From Phytopythium helicoides (taxonomy: Eukaryota; Oomycota; Peronosporomycetes; Pythiales; Pythiaceae): a stretch of DNA of 64,000 nt. Positions within the stretch are counted from its first letter, which is position 1; the number at the start of each line of letters is the position of its first letter. The notes under the pieces are model-generated. The model was not told where the DNA came from. It searched no databases and saw only the letters and a program-made list of their open reading frames with translations. The stretch is from NCBI GenBank assembly GCA_024867545.1, contig JANFNE010000019.1:372001-436000 (forward strand). The letters run 5' to 3'. A program made the translations under genes and the position numbers. This document shows positions 31,673-42,539 of the stretch, in pieces.

Positions 31673-31920
31673 AGCGAACGCGCGTGTAGCTTGTAGCCAT
31701 GGCGTGGGTGGAGACACGCGCTGCGATCTTGATTGAGTAAATCAAATCATCCATAGTTTGTAGCCATTGCGCAGGTTGCCACAGTGGAACGGTCTCATCA
31801 TCCTACCACAGCTTGCTCCCTCCCTCCTTCTCTTGCTCTCATTCTCTCTTTCGATCTGCAGGACGCAAGCCACAAGCGATCTTTGCCACCTCCTCTACTG
31901 TCGACCCCCGCGCTTGCGTC

Positions 31921-33435
31921 ATGGACGACGCCGAGTTGAGGAGGCTGGAGGAGAACGTCAGGCGGATCCGCGAAAAGAGTCCCAACATCTCCCAGCTATG
32001 CGTTCCCGTCAGCGAGCGAGCTGACAACCTGTATGAAGTGCTAAGTGCGAACCAAGTTCTGCAAACACAAGCTGCGATTCACTTCTGTCAGCTCGTGGCT
32101 GATTTCCTGCGAGCCTTGCGAGAATACGATTACAGGCGATACGTTCTGTACCGGCTAGCACGATACCCGACGCTGGTTGATCAAGTGCGTCGCGCACACT
32201 ACCGCCTGGATGAAGTTTATTTCGAGCTTGGAATCCAAGAAGACGAAGAGCTGGCAAACGCGTGGGTCGCAAGCTGGAAGACTGATCTCGACGCACAGGA
32301 TGCACACTTTATTGCAGACATCTCGAGAACGCCAGCTCAAGTTCTCATAAGCGATATCCAAAGTCAGCCTCATCGAGAAGAGATTCTCGCCGAAATGGAG
32401 AAGCAGAAGAATGTGCGAGGAAGTGAGCCAGAACTGGTCACGATCCATCGTCCAGGTCGGCACCCTGTGCAAATTCAGCCAAGCGTGTCACGTGACATGC
32501 TGAATTTGATCATGACGAAGTATGACAACATCCAGGATTTCCTGAACCGAGCGGAGCCAGAGGTGGAGTTTAAATGGTTTGTGGTGGCGAGGTCGGTCAG
32601 CGTCGAGAGGAAGAAGTTCGCGGCGGGACCGTTCAGCAAGCTTTATCATGCTTCGTGGGATGACGCTCCAAACAACCGTCGCTACACCAACATAGTCTAC
32701 AAGCTCCTGATTTCGGACGTTAACGCCAACGCGGCAAGGCTTTTCTACCGAGAGATCGCCGTTTGGTGGGGACTTGATCACAAGAATATTCTCAAGTTGT
32801 ATGGAGCGAACCACGTCACCCGATTCTTCTTGTGCGAGTTTGCAGATCGTGGAAACTTCGCCTCATTCTTTGAGAAAGATGAGAACAGCAGTCTTCTCTG
32901 GAGCTACTTCATCCAGGCTGGAAACGGTCTTATCTATTTGCACTCGCAGGGCATCGAGTATGGTGGCGTGAAATGCAATAATCTCTTGCTCGTAACCGGT
33001 GAAGATGGCGAGCTCGTGGTGAAGCTGTCGGATTTCGGCATGTCTGCGGTCCGTAACAATTCGGTGGTGATGAGTGCCGAGGCGAAAAGCGACACAGCGC
33101 GTTGGAAGGCTCCAGAGCGCCTTGAAAATAATGGTGACCGCCGGATTGACTTTGAGAAGTCCGACGTGTACAGCTTTGGTCTGTGCATCATCGAGGCTGT
33201 CACGAAGGAGACACCTTTCGGCATGACAGACTCCGAGACGATTGTGAATATGAAGTTGGACCGGATCCCAATCGATCGTCCTGAAGAAGTCTTTTCGGAC
33301 GACGAATGGACTCTCGTGTCGAAGATGTGCGACCCGTATCCAGAGAATCGCCCGGCGATGGTTGACGTGCTGAACGAGATGACGCAGCTCGATCTCGTTC
33401 GCCGTGGAGTCACCGATGCAGCGATGGCTGGGTGA
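31921..33435 (+). CDS. TKL-like predicted pseudokinase (YGG type)
   Basis: ATG 31921 (CGTCATGGACG) gives 504 residues. Residues 1-200 form a helical domain shared by the whole cluster (YVLYRLARYPTLVDQVRRAH). The kinase fold occupies about 215-490. It has an atypical Gly loop (FAAGPFSKLYHAS), the ATP Lys in NIVYKLL, the alpha-C Glu in REIAVWW, a catalytic-loop position reading GIEYGGVKCNNLLL (about 344-358), LSDFGMSAV, and RWKAPERL as APE. The usual H-R-D is Y-G-G, so the catalytic Asp is absent while the Mg-binding Asn and DFG Asp remain. It could bind nucleotide and act as a scaffold. The region 31363-33540 is duplicated inverted at 58640-60836. Confidence 0.85.
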   Translation: MDDAELRRLEENVRRIREKSPNISQLCVPVSERADNLYEVLSANQVLQTQAAIHFCQLVADFLRALREYDYRRYVLYRLARYPTLVDQVRRAHYRLDEVYFELGIQEDEELANAWVASWKTDLDAQDAHFIADISRTPAQVLISDIQSQPHREEILAEMEKQKNVRGSEPELVTIHRPGRHPVQIQPSVSRDMLNLIMTKYDNIQDFLNRAEPEVEFKWFVVARSVSVERKKFAAGPFSKLYHASWDDAPNNRRYTNIVYKLLISDVNANAARLFYREIAVWWGLDHKNILKLYGANHVTRFFLCEFADRGNFASFFEKDENSSLLWSYFIQAGNGLIYLHSQGIEYGGVKCNNLLLVTGEDGELVVKLSDFGMSAVRNNSVVMSAEAKSDTARWKAPERLENNGDRRIDFEKSDVYSFGLCIIEAVTKETPFGMTDSETIVNMKLDRIPIDRPEEVFSDDEWTLVSKMCDPYPENRPAMVDVLNEMTQLDLVRRGVTDAAMAG

Positions 33436-34065
33436 TGGTGAAAATGCGTTGGATTCTGATCATGAAAGATATCAAGTTGACCAAATGCTAAATTGAAAAT
33501 CATGACCATCTTTCATTCAATCAAGTGCTCTTGCGCGTGATAAAGCATTTGCATTGCGGCGACAATACTTTAGTGGATGGAGAAAGTCAATGGCCGGGGT
33601 ACCCGGCATTGGCTCTGTGGTAGATGGCCACAAAACCCTCCATTTCTTCATTCACCCTTCTCAGCACAACGATCGACATAAACTCTCACTCAACTGGAAA
33701 ACGTGGAAAAGGAGACGTGAAACTAAATAAACCTGTCGTTACGGTACTGCCCAATTGACAAGCTGGCAGCGCAGTTCATCAGCTTCAAGCGGGTTGCGCG
33801 ATGCCCTCCCCCAGCGATGACAACAGCACTGCATGGACACTTCATATTGCTTGTTGGAGATGCCATAGGAAGCATCTCCAGAGCTCCATCATGAGCCACG
33901 GCAAGCTAGTAAAGCGGCCTTTGCAGCTCTGCCTGCATACACGAAAACGGTCATGATGTGACAATAGCATGTTTTGAATTGGCAAGCGCCTACTCGCTCT
34001 CGAACGGCTACGAACGAAAGCGGCTGCCGACCCTGATCTCCCTACTCACAGTGTAATTTGCCACC

Positions 34066-36021
34066 ATGGCAAACAAGTGCGCTCGATCGGGCACGGAGGG
34101 CGATCCAGGTCCCCGGCGAGGCAGGTCCAAGATCAGACAAGCTGCCGCAGGGCTATGCAGATCCACAACGAGTAGAGCTGCTTCAGCAACTCGTCGAGGT
34201 CGGTCCAAGACAACACGTGCAGCTGGTGCTAGGTCTAAAAGGAAGAAGCGCAGTGCAGAACCACGCAAGAGTCAGTCAAAAAGGCGACGAGCCGAAGTCG
34301 AAGCCCGTGACGCAGCTAACGCCAAATCCTCGCTTGTGTGCGTCAAGACGTCGCTCAAGGCGTTTTGCAAGAGCGATGAGGCCATGACTTTGCCGTGGGA
34401 GTCCGTGCTGGCGGATATGGACCAGGCCGTGCTGGAGGATTACGTCCTCGCCAACATCCACGCCGTGGGGATGTGTCAGCTGGGCGATGCAGTGGAGCCA
34501 CTCAACCAGGTCTTGATGCCTATCGTGTGTTTGCAACGCCAACTCCACACTCGTGTCTCCTGCATTCCAACAATCAGTCACGCTGTACAACACTTGGCGA
34601 GGTGAGGACGCTCGACGTGCAAGCAACCGGCAGATTACCGCTGGGTGGCAGCAGAACGCAGCCCAAATGATGGCCACTAACACCAAGAACGCGATCGTAC
34701 GCAATTTCTACCGTCGCTTCCACCGTCACATTAAGCGGGTCTACGACATGAATGGTGCTGAGGCCTACGTCATGATCAAGAGCATCCTGGACCCTGTCTA
34801 CAACGGCAACGATACCGAGGTGCAGGCTTGGCGAGAGCAGATCCCGCGCAACGAGAGCGGCTACTTGTCCGACGAGGCTAACAGATTGCTTCCTCTCACC
34901 TACATGATTCTAACCGACATTGAGGAGAGAAATCGCCGGTTTCAGCATCGACAGGACATCCCAGAGGTCCGCACGTTCAGTCTCCTGCCGACAAAGAATG
35001 GGTTCAAGTGCTCGCACTTCAAGATGTGCAAGACGGCGCTCCGCAGCCAACTTCTACGTGCTGGTGTTCGCGTGCCTCCTCTAGGTGACGATTGGAATGC
35101 TATCGCAGACGATTGGTGGCACAGTCTCTTCAATATCGAGAAGTTTGAAACAGCCAACAAGAAGTTCGTAGGAGAGATCGTGACGGACGGAAAGGCTGTC
35201 AGTATTGTCATGCGGAAAACCCATCGGGCAACAGACCGCCCACTTAGGGAAGAAGATTATGATGTCATGTGGGGCCTAGATCCTGGCAGACGAGATCTGT
35301 TTGTAGCAACCAACCAGGACGGCGAGACTATCCACTGCTCTTCTCGTGAGTTCTACGAGGATGCTCGCTACCACAAGAGCAACCAGAAGATAGCTTGCTG
35401 GAAGGAGCGGCGGCCCGACATTTTGACGGCCGAGCGTCAGATGCCATCAAAGAAGACCGCGTCGCTCGAGTTGCCGGAAACGTACACACGATATGTTATT
35501 CCACGGATGGGAAACCTGCTAGGATTTTCACAGACGAAGGGATTCCGCAACCTGCGTTTTGGACGGTACATCTTTGCGCAGAAGAAGCTTCATGAACTAT
35601 GTCGGAGACTGACCCAGCAAGCAGGCAGGCGAACGGTGGTTGGATTTGGAGATTGGAGCAATACCGATTACTCTGGACTCCTCAAGAAGTGCCCCGCGGG
35701 GCCGGTCAAAAGACTGGAGCACACATTGAGAAACTACTGTCGTGTACAATCGATTGATGAGTTTCGCACCAGCAAGCTTCACTCATGCTGCCACCGGCAA
35801 CTAGAATACCAGTACAGTCTCCGCCTCTGCAAGGTCAAGAACAGCACGGACAAGGAATGGCGGACGTGCAAGGTTTATAGTGTGCTCCATTGTCGAACCA
35901 ATGGCTGTTTTGGTACTCTGTGAACCGCGACGTCAACGCCTCGAAGAACATGCTCATGCTTCTCCTCAACATGCTCCGTGGTCAACCAAGACCTACCGTT
36001 TTCTGTCGAGCGCCAACTTAA
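34066..36021 (+). pseudogene. Fanzor (eukaryotic TnpB-like RNA-guided nuclease), copy 1
   Basis: ATG 34066 opens a basic N-terminal frame (RSKRKKRSAEPRKSQSKRRR, a likely nuclear signal) to 34605. The nuclease frame then runs to 35923. A 105-bp intron from about 34474 (ATG-T|GTCAGC) to 34578 (CAATCAG|TCACG) would join them in phase. The nuclease shows RuvC-I as MWGLDPGRRDLFVA (Asp at 35279-35281), a strand VVGFGDWS, the segment SIDEFRTSKLHSCC with a candidate catalytic Glu, and Cys-rich zinc-ribbon parts (LHSCCH, VLHCRTNGC). RuvC-III reads VNRDVNASKNM (Asp at 35929-35931), but one base missing near 35916 puts it out of frame. This copy therefore ends at TGA 35923 and lacks RuvC-III. Copy 2 keeps that base, so the lesion is specific to copy 1. 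Confidence 0.85.
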
Positions 36022-36165
36022 CACATCAGGGGCCACAAAGTGTCTGCAGGTGCGCTCAGCGTTGCCCGCAGATAGCACTATCTACTCAGGCATTGTTGCA
36101 TTTTCACTGGGTTCCATTCCCAGTCATCGTCTTTTATCGTAGGATGCCGGGCTTACCACGGCCAT
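36022..36165 (+). ncRNA. Candidate guide-scaffold RNA (omega/fRNA-like) of Fanzor copy 1
   Basis: The 144 bp between the ancestral nuclease stop and the right-end palindrome is non-coding yet nearly identical in both element copies. It contains hairpins AGATAG-CA-CTATCT (36070-36083), ACTGGG-TTCCATT-CCCAGT (36106-36124) and the imperfect right-end palindrome (36144-36165). TnpB and Fanzor loci encode their guide scaffold here, at and just beyond the 3' end of the gene, with the guide supplied by flanking DNA. The assignment is by position and structure, not by expression data. Confidence 0.5.
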
Positions 36166-36260
36166 ACCCGCGAGCCGAAGGCGAGTGCTAGCAATTGGTT
36201 TTATCTGCTATCATCCCACGATCTACCTTCATATCCACTTGAGCACGCACTTGGCAGTCC

Positions 36261-38464
36261 TCAGCCTAGTAGCCAGCGCGTCTTCAGCTTGGTGCTCTGT
36301 AGGAACGGATGCGAGTGGTACATGCGCTGGATGACGGCGAGCTGCTGGGATACGGCAAGTCCCTCCTCGATCAAGTCGTTCAGATCTTCCTCGAACCGAT
36401 CGCGCTCATCCTCGAGGAAATGCCAGCGGTACTCCTCAAACAGGTCGCGCAGCTGATGCAGGAGGAGAATGAGATGTCCCAGGTCACGTGGGCCGAGCAT
36501 TTGCTCCTCCCCACTTGCACGACCAGGTGGATGATTTTGCTTGTTTAGCAGTCGCTCGATATCGCGTAGATTGTTGCGAAGGAAATGCGGCTATCTCGCT
36601 CGAGTCGTACGTCAAACGCTCGCTTGTGCGCCTGTAGATCATGGAGAATGCCTCCGTCACGAGACGATACATGCCACCAAACACGAGAAAAGGTCGGAAT
36701 GGTGGCTAAAATCTGCAGATTGAGCTGATTGGCGTTCATCAGCTCATCGATGGCACCCATAGCCACCATGAGCTCCTTCTTGATGAATTGAACTTGAATC
36801 AAGAGCATGCGTACGATGTCGCCAGTCATAATGTTGCGCACGGCGCTCGAAAGCTGCTTCTCGAATTGCAGCGAGACGACCGACATATCCATCTCGTCCA
36901 TGATACGCTTCATCTCGACAGAGCTAACGTTCGGGTTCGTGTCCTTGACAAAGTCTGCGAGCATTCGCTGCAGGCTCAGTTTGGTGTCCAGCAAGGCTGC
37001 TGGGTCTTGAATCTCGGGTTTCTTGTTGAGAATCACCTCACCTACAATCGCTCTGCAACAATCACGCACGTGCCACTGCTGTCAGAAGAGCGGCAAGCTT
37101 GAATTAAAAGCAACAAGCCGAGCACTTGCTCAATCGGTTCGATCATGTGCTCGTTCAGAAATCTTGGAGCGCATTTTTGAGTGTGAGCGCGGCGGTTCGG
37201 AACTCCTTCTTGTTGTTGGCGATCCAAACGCTTCCTGTCGTCACGCAAAGCGCCGCTACTGTCAAATGCAGCCACCTTATCCACATGTACGCGGGTTAGC
37301 TCCTAAACCTCATTCAAAACGCTATGCCAGGTATTCTTACCTCTGGCGGATCTTGGAAGGTGGACGACACGGCGCCATTGCCATGTTGAAGCATACTGTG
37401 AAACTGCTTCTGAGCCTCGCGGAAGGTCCTGAGGTTCGCCTCAACGCGGTGAAGCGATCGAAGCACATCATTGCAGGTCTTGAAGCTCTTTTCTTTGCTA
37501 TCATTGCCGAGCATGTTCTCATCTTTATGGAAAAAGACAACCAGAGTCAGTTATCACGCTCGCAATTTGAGTACTGGCACGTTACTCACCGTAGTAGAAC
37601 GACGTGAAAGGAAGCGGGTCGAGCGTCAGGAACACGTCTTGGCCCTTGCGAGCCTGCGAGATCCCACTCGTGCTGTACGTGAGCTCCAGCAGGTTCATGC
37701 CTTCCTTCATCAGGCGCTCGAGCTCGTCGAAGTCGGTGAACGTCCCCGAGCTCTTGGTCGTGAGCTCCTTGAGCATCCCCAGCTTCCTCTGCTCGCCGCA
37801 ATCGAACAATTAGTCGAGCAACCAACAGTAAATGGTGCTCAAGGATCCCACCAGGTGCGCGTCGAGCGTTTCTTCGAGGCTGCGGACGCGTTCGCTCATC
37901 CGGATGCGCTGCGAGCTTGGAAACGAACCGCATCAGCTCCACCTCTCATTCTGAAAAGCTGGCACCCGCAGTCTCCACCTGGGCTCGAACCACTCAAAGG
38001 GTCCGCGCTGCACCACCGCGCGCACTCTGTGGCGGCGCATCTTCTTCCAGAATGCGATGGCGCGAGGCATGAAGTCGACGGTGCGCACGAGGTGGATGAG
38101 CGCGGCGTGCAGCTGGTAGGTGGTGACGTGGGCCCAGAGCAGGCGCATGCCGTCGTCCATGGCCTGCTGCTGCTGCGTATCGAGCTCGTCGGCCTCGTCG
38201 TGCGGCGCAAACAGCCGGTGGCGCTGCAGCAGGTCGAGCACCTCGTCCAGCGCCGCGTCGATGTCGCGGGCCGAGTTGGAGGGCACCTGGGACCGAGTAG
38301 CACCTCGACACGACCGCCAGCGCGCGCGCCAGCTCGTCCGCCAGGTCGCACGGCCGCTGCGGGGCCCTTGCGAGCGCTGCGAGCCGCGCGACGGCCGCCG
38401 TCGTGACGCCCTCCAGCGTCTGGCGCTCCATGAGCTGCGACTCGATCTTTGCTAGGTGCCGCAA
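36261..38464 (-). pseudogene. NCA2-like mitochondrial protein gene, multiply frameshifted
   Basis: The minus-strand pieces 38455-36261 match the order of an NCA2 protein. They include an N-terminal helical region (FAPHDEADELDTQQQQAMDD), WIANNKKEFRTAALTLKNAL, FLNEHMIEPIEQVLGLL, and the NCA2 core with GDIVRMLLIQVQFIKKELMV and MNANQLNLQILATIPTF. The tail is FLRNNLRDIERLLNKQNHPP. At least four one-base breaks interrupt it: near 38300, at about 37160 (TTCTGAACG where a Trp codon is expected), near 36685 and near 36590. NCA2 in yeast affects mitochondrial ATP synthase mRNA expression. The gene sits between the two inverted Fanzor copies and starts decaying 70 bp from one of them. A functional copy elsewhere is possible. 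Confidence 0.7.
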
Positions 38465-38715
38465 CTTTGCCTTGATTCGGCAACTTTACGAATGATGGCG
38501 AGTGGAGCCATTGTGAACTCATTGGCTGGAGCTGCTTGAAGTGGCAGGATCGCGTTTTCTCTTGGAGGAAATCCTGGAGCTTCAAACTATCCGGATACGA
38601 TCAACTAGATCGAGAGAAGAATGCTCTCCTTGCACGTAACTACATGTAGTGCAGCACTGCCATTTTTCTCCGCTTCCCAGCAAGCTAACCTCAATGGCAA
38701 GGAAGCAAAAGTACG

Positions 38716-40218
38716 ATGGAGCTACCGACTAGCTTCATCGATATCCGACAGGTAGTTGCCAAGATCGGCGACAAGAAGGGGTTTGTAGAACTCAATATCA
38801 TGGTGTGCACCGATGCGAGCGTCCGCTTGTTCGCGCTTGTTGATGAGGTGAAAAATCGCAGCAAGGAAGGCAAGCGATGCATTGTGAACATCCTCTTGAC
38901 CCTGGCTACCGACCGATCTAGTCTGCAAGCTACGATTCCAGATTCATAAATTACTTCAGATTGTATTGGCTCGCGTGAAGCCATCGTTTGGTGTACACAG
39001 TCTAAAAAGTGCACGAGAAGGTGACGGTTGTTTACACCGTGCTTGGGTTGGCTCCGGACATGACGGATGACGCATGGCACGGGATGATGCTGGCTGGCAA
39101 GAGAGATCAGCAAGAATGTCTGACGAATAAGTTTTCCGATCTGAGGGGAGACCCCTCCACGCAAGCTTGAACCGAAACTTGTGACCATGGAGGCCCAACA
39201 ACGCACTCGATTCACCGAGAACGTGCAAGATGCAGCCGATGTGGAGAGCTATCCACAGATGGATCGAGTGATCACGCAGCTAATGCAAAATACGACCAGC
39301 CTTATCAAAGGCGAGAATGGCAGTTCTCGAACAGAGCTGGCAATGGTCTACGACTGGCACATTTACAAAGAATGCATCGGCATTTGAGATGAGGATAGAA
39401 TCAGCGAAAGAACATCCCGGACTGTCTACAAGGCAATACTTATCCACACGCATACTGGTGAGAGCAAAAAAGTCTCCATCAAGAATACGAGCGAAGATCT
39501 CAGAAGAATTGACGTGGACAAGATTTACCGTAAATTTGAGGCGTGGATCACGCTTAAGAGAGAGAAGTATATCTTGGATTTCCTGAGTGCAAACCATGCT
39601 TCCAGCCCAAAGTCTTTTGTCATGGAATATGCGTCGGAAGGAAACCTTGAGTATTTTTTCCGCGACGATGATACCGGCAGCCTCAGCAGATACTTAGTCA
39701 GGCTGCAGAAGACTCTAACGTCCTACACACTGGTGATCACACAGTCGAACACGGCGGTCTGAAGCTTAGGAATTTGTTGTTGACGAACGATGATTCAGGA
39801 GAGCTTGTGGTCAAGAGATCTCACTTTGGCGTAGGGTTCATCAGAATGAGCTCTTTGAGTGTGAGTGTACTTGCTAAGAACGATAACTACCTTTGGCAGA
39901 CCCCCGAGCGGCTCAAGAATTTGTGTGAGGCAAAAATCTATTGCCTGGGACTGTGTGTGGTCGATGCGACAACGAGTCACCGCCGTTTGGCGATATCGAT
40001 GAAGAAGCTATTGTCGAAATGAAGTTTGACGAAATCCGTATTCCACACCCAGGTGAGGATTTACTGACGAGGAATGGGAGTTTGTGGACATGGTGTGCGA
40101 TCCAATCCAAGCAAGTACTTGGCTGAGTCTAGACGAGGTGGTTGAACACATGGTGCAACTAGACAAGAACCGACAGGCAGCGTGGCCAGTGGGCTTTTCC
40201 ACGTCGGCTATAATGTAG
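38716..40218 (+). pseudogene. TKL-like kinase pseudogene, heavily decayed
   Basis: Fragments in all three plus frames follow the kinase at 43466 in order. They are the N-terminal domain (VVAKIGDKKGFVELNIMVC), an inter-domain piece (MDRVITQLMQNTTSLIKG), FVMEYASEGNLEYFFRDDD, a remnant of the catalytic loop (TVEHGGLK near 39750), HFGVGFI in place of DFG, WQTPERLKN, and the C-lobe (YCLGLCVVDATT). Many indels and the DFG-to-HFG change exclude function. It lies directly beside Fanzor copy 2. Confidence 0.85.
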
Positions 40219-40424
40219 TGCAAGCTACTCGCAAGGACAAAATGACTTTCCTAAGGACGATAAATCTGTTTCGAGTTTGAGTTTTATGTTGGGCTCTATT
40301 GCTGTACAGTTCTCGTGATCGCAGGCTTGTAGATATGCACCTGAACTTGACTGAAGTGTTGTGCCGTTCGACATATGATTCGAACCCAAACATATTTGCT
40401 AGCACTCGCCTTCGGCTCGAGGGT

Positions 40425-40568
40425 ATGGCCGTGGTAAGCCCGGCATCCTACGATAAAAGACGATGACTGGGAATGGAACCCAGTGAAAATGCAACAATGC
40501 CTGAGTAGATAGTGCTATCTGCGGGCAACGCTGAGCGCACCTGCAGACACTTTGTGGCCCCTGATTTG
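40425..40568 (-). ncRNA. Candidate guide-scaffold RNA of Fanzor copy 2
   Basis: Reverse complement of the 3' non-coding segment of copy 1, with only about three base changes. The hairpins AGATAG/CTATCT (40507-40520) and ACTGGG/CCCAGT (40466-40484) are both intact. Conservation of a non-coding segment at least as strong as that of the broken gene supports a functional RNA, but young copies would look alike anyway. Confidence 0.45.
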
Positions 40569-42539
40569 TTAAGTTGGTGCTCGACAGAAAACGGTAGGTC
40601 TTGGTTGACCACGGAGCATGTTGAGGAGGAGCATGAGCATGTTCTTCGAGGCGTTGACGTCGCGGTTCACAGTAGTACCAAAACAGTCATTGGATCGACA
40701 ATGGAGCACACTATACACCTTGCACGTCCGCCATTCCTTGTCCGTGCTGTTCTTGACCTTGCAGAGGCGGAGACTGTACTGGTATTATAGCCGCCGGTGG
40801 CAACGTGAGTGAAGCTTGCTGGTGCGAAACTCATCAATTGGTTGTACACGACATAGTTTCTTAATGTGTGCTCGAGTCTCTTGACCGGCCCCGCGGGGCA
40901 CTTCTTGATGAGTCCAGAGTAATCGGTATTGCTCCAATCTCCAAATCCAACCACCGTTCGCCTGCCTGCTTGCTGGGTCAGTCTCCGGCAGATTTCATGT
41001 AGCTTCTTCTGCGCAAAGATGTACCGTCCAAAACACAGGTTGCGGCATCCCTTCGTCTGTGAAAATCCTAGCAGGTTTTCCATATGTGGAATAACGTATC
41101 GTGTGTACGTTTCCAGCAACTCGAGCGACGTGGTCTTCTTCGACGGCATCTGACGCTCGGCCGCCAAAATGTCGGGACGCCGCTCCTTCCAGCAAGCTAT
41201 TTTCTGGTTGCTCTTGTGGTAGCGAGCATCCTCGTAGAACTCACGAGAAGAGCAGTGGATAGTCTCGCCGTCCTGGTTGGTTGCTACAAACAGATCTCGT
41301 CTGCCAGGATCTAGGCCCCACATGACATCATAATCTTCTTCCCTAAGTGGGCGGTCTGTTGCCCGATGGGTTTTCCGCATGACAATACTGACAGCCTTTC
41401 CGTCCGTCACGATCTCTCCTACGAACTTCTTGTTGGCTGTTTCAAACTTCTCGATATTGAAGAGACTGTGCCACCAATCGTCTGCGATAGCATTCCAATC
41501 GTCACCTAGAGGAGGCACGCGAACACCAGCACGTAGAAGTTGGCTGCGGAGCGCCGTCTTGCACATCTTGAAGTGCGAGCACTTGAACCCATTCTTTGTC
41601 GGCAGGAGACTGAACGTGCGGACCTCTGGGATGTCCTGTCGATGCTGAAACCGGCGATTTCTCTCCTCAATGTCGGTTAGAATCATGTAGGTGAGAGGAA
41701 GCAATCTGTTAGCCTCGTCGGACAAGTAGCCGCTCTCGTTGCGCGGGATCTGCTCTCGCCAAGCCTGCACCTCGGTATCGTTGCCGTTGTAGACAGGGTC
41801 CAGGATGCTCTTGATCATGACGTAGGCCTCAGCACCATTCATGTCGTAGACCCGCTTAATGTGACGGTGGAAGCGACGGTAGAAATTGCGTACGATCGCG
41901 TTCTTGGTGTTAGTGGCCATCATTTGGGCTGCGTTCTGCTGCCACCCAGCGGTAATCTGCCGGTTGCTTGCACGTCGAGCGTCCTCACCTCGCCAAGTGT
42001 TGTACAGCGTGACTGATTGTTGGAATGCAGGAGACACGAGTGTGGAGTTGGCGTTGCAAACACACGATAGGCATCAAGACCTGGTTGAGTGGCTCCACTG
42101 CATCGCCCAGCTGACACATCCCCACGGCGTGGATGTTGGCGAGGACGTAATCCTCCAGCACGGCCTGGTCCATATCCGCCAGCACGGACTCCCACGGCAA
42201 AGTCATGGCCTCATCGCTCTTGCAAAACGCCTTGAGCGACGTCTTGACGCACACAAGCGAGGATTTGGCGTTAGCTGCGTCACGAGCTTCGACTTCGGCT
42301 CGTCGCCTTTTTGACTGACTCTTGCGTGGTTCTGCACTGCACTTCTTCCTTTTAGACCTAGCACCGCCTGATATTGGACCAGCTGCACGTGTTGTCTTGG
42401 ACCGACCTCGACGAGTTGCGGAAGGAGTTCTTCTCATTGTGGATCTGCATAGACCTGCGGTAGCTTGCCTGGTCTTGGACCTGCCTCGCCGGGGACCTGG
42501 ATCGCCCTCCGTGCCCGATCGAGCGCACTTGTTTGCCAT
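40569..42539 (-). pseudogene. Fanzor (eukaryotic TnpB-like RNA-guided nuclease), copy 2
   Basis: ATG 42539 opens the same basic N-terminal frame as copy 1. The nuclease frame (from about 42037) includes MWGLDPGRRDLFVA and VVGFGDWS. A one-base deletion near 40853 then shifts the frame after the THTLRNY-equivalent position, and in the restored frame a TAA (40785-40787) replaces a codon present in copy 1. Beyond it the frame is open through the zinc-ribbon cysteines (VLHCRSNDCFGTTV) and RuvC-III (NRDVNASKNM) to a stop at 40569. So this copy retains the 3' sequence that copy 1 lost but is broken upstream. Predicted product: truncated and inactive. Confidence 0.85.

Larger units (their letters stand above)
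33590..36194 (+). mobile_element. Fanzor transposon, copy 1
   Basis: This 2.6-kb unit is repeated almost exactly, inverted, at 40396-43014, and the flanks of the two copies are unrelated. The left end holds a perfect hairpin, GCCGGG-GTA-CCCGGC (33593-33607), within ATGGCCGGGGTACCCGGCAT. The right part holds ATGCCGGGCTTACCACGGCC (36144-36163), an inverted match of the left end with a two-base insertion. Both copies share 29 further bases after that (to 36194) before diverging. No target-site duplication is obvious. It carries one gene on the plus strand with a TnpB-like nuclease product. No tyrosine or serine transposase is present, so mobilisation would need help in trans or another mechanism. 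Confidence 0.85.

Noticed and set aside
34066..34605. The basic 180-codon frame as a separate transposon gene
   Set aside because: It is Lys/Arg-rich and nuclear-signal-like, ends just where the nuclease frame begins, and a phase-compatible GT-AG intron can join them; an N-terminal exon of Fanzor is more economical.
36545..36684. Alternative C-termini of NCA2 by frameshifted reading
   Set aside because: They result from one-base breaks; the family-like tail is recovered only in another frame.
40360..40446. tRNA- or 5S-like sequence near the Fanzor end (GGTTCGAATC in the flank, ACGGCCATACCC in the element)
   Set aside because: The TTCGAA motif lacks cloverleaf partners, and the 5S-like string is short and sits in the element's end palindrome. 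No tRNA, rRNA or CRISPR array was identified anywhere in the window.
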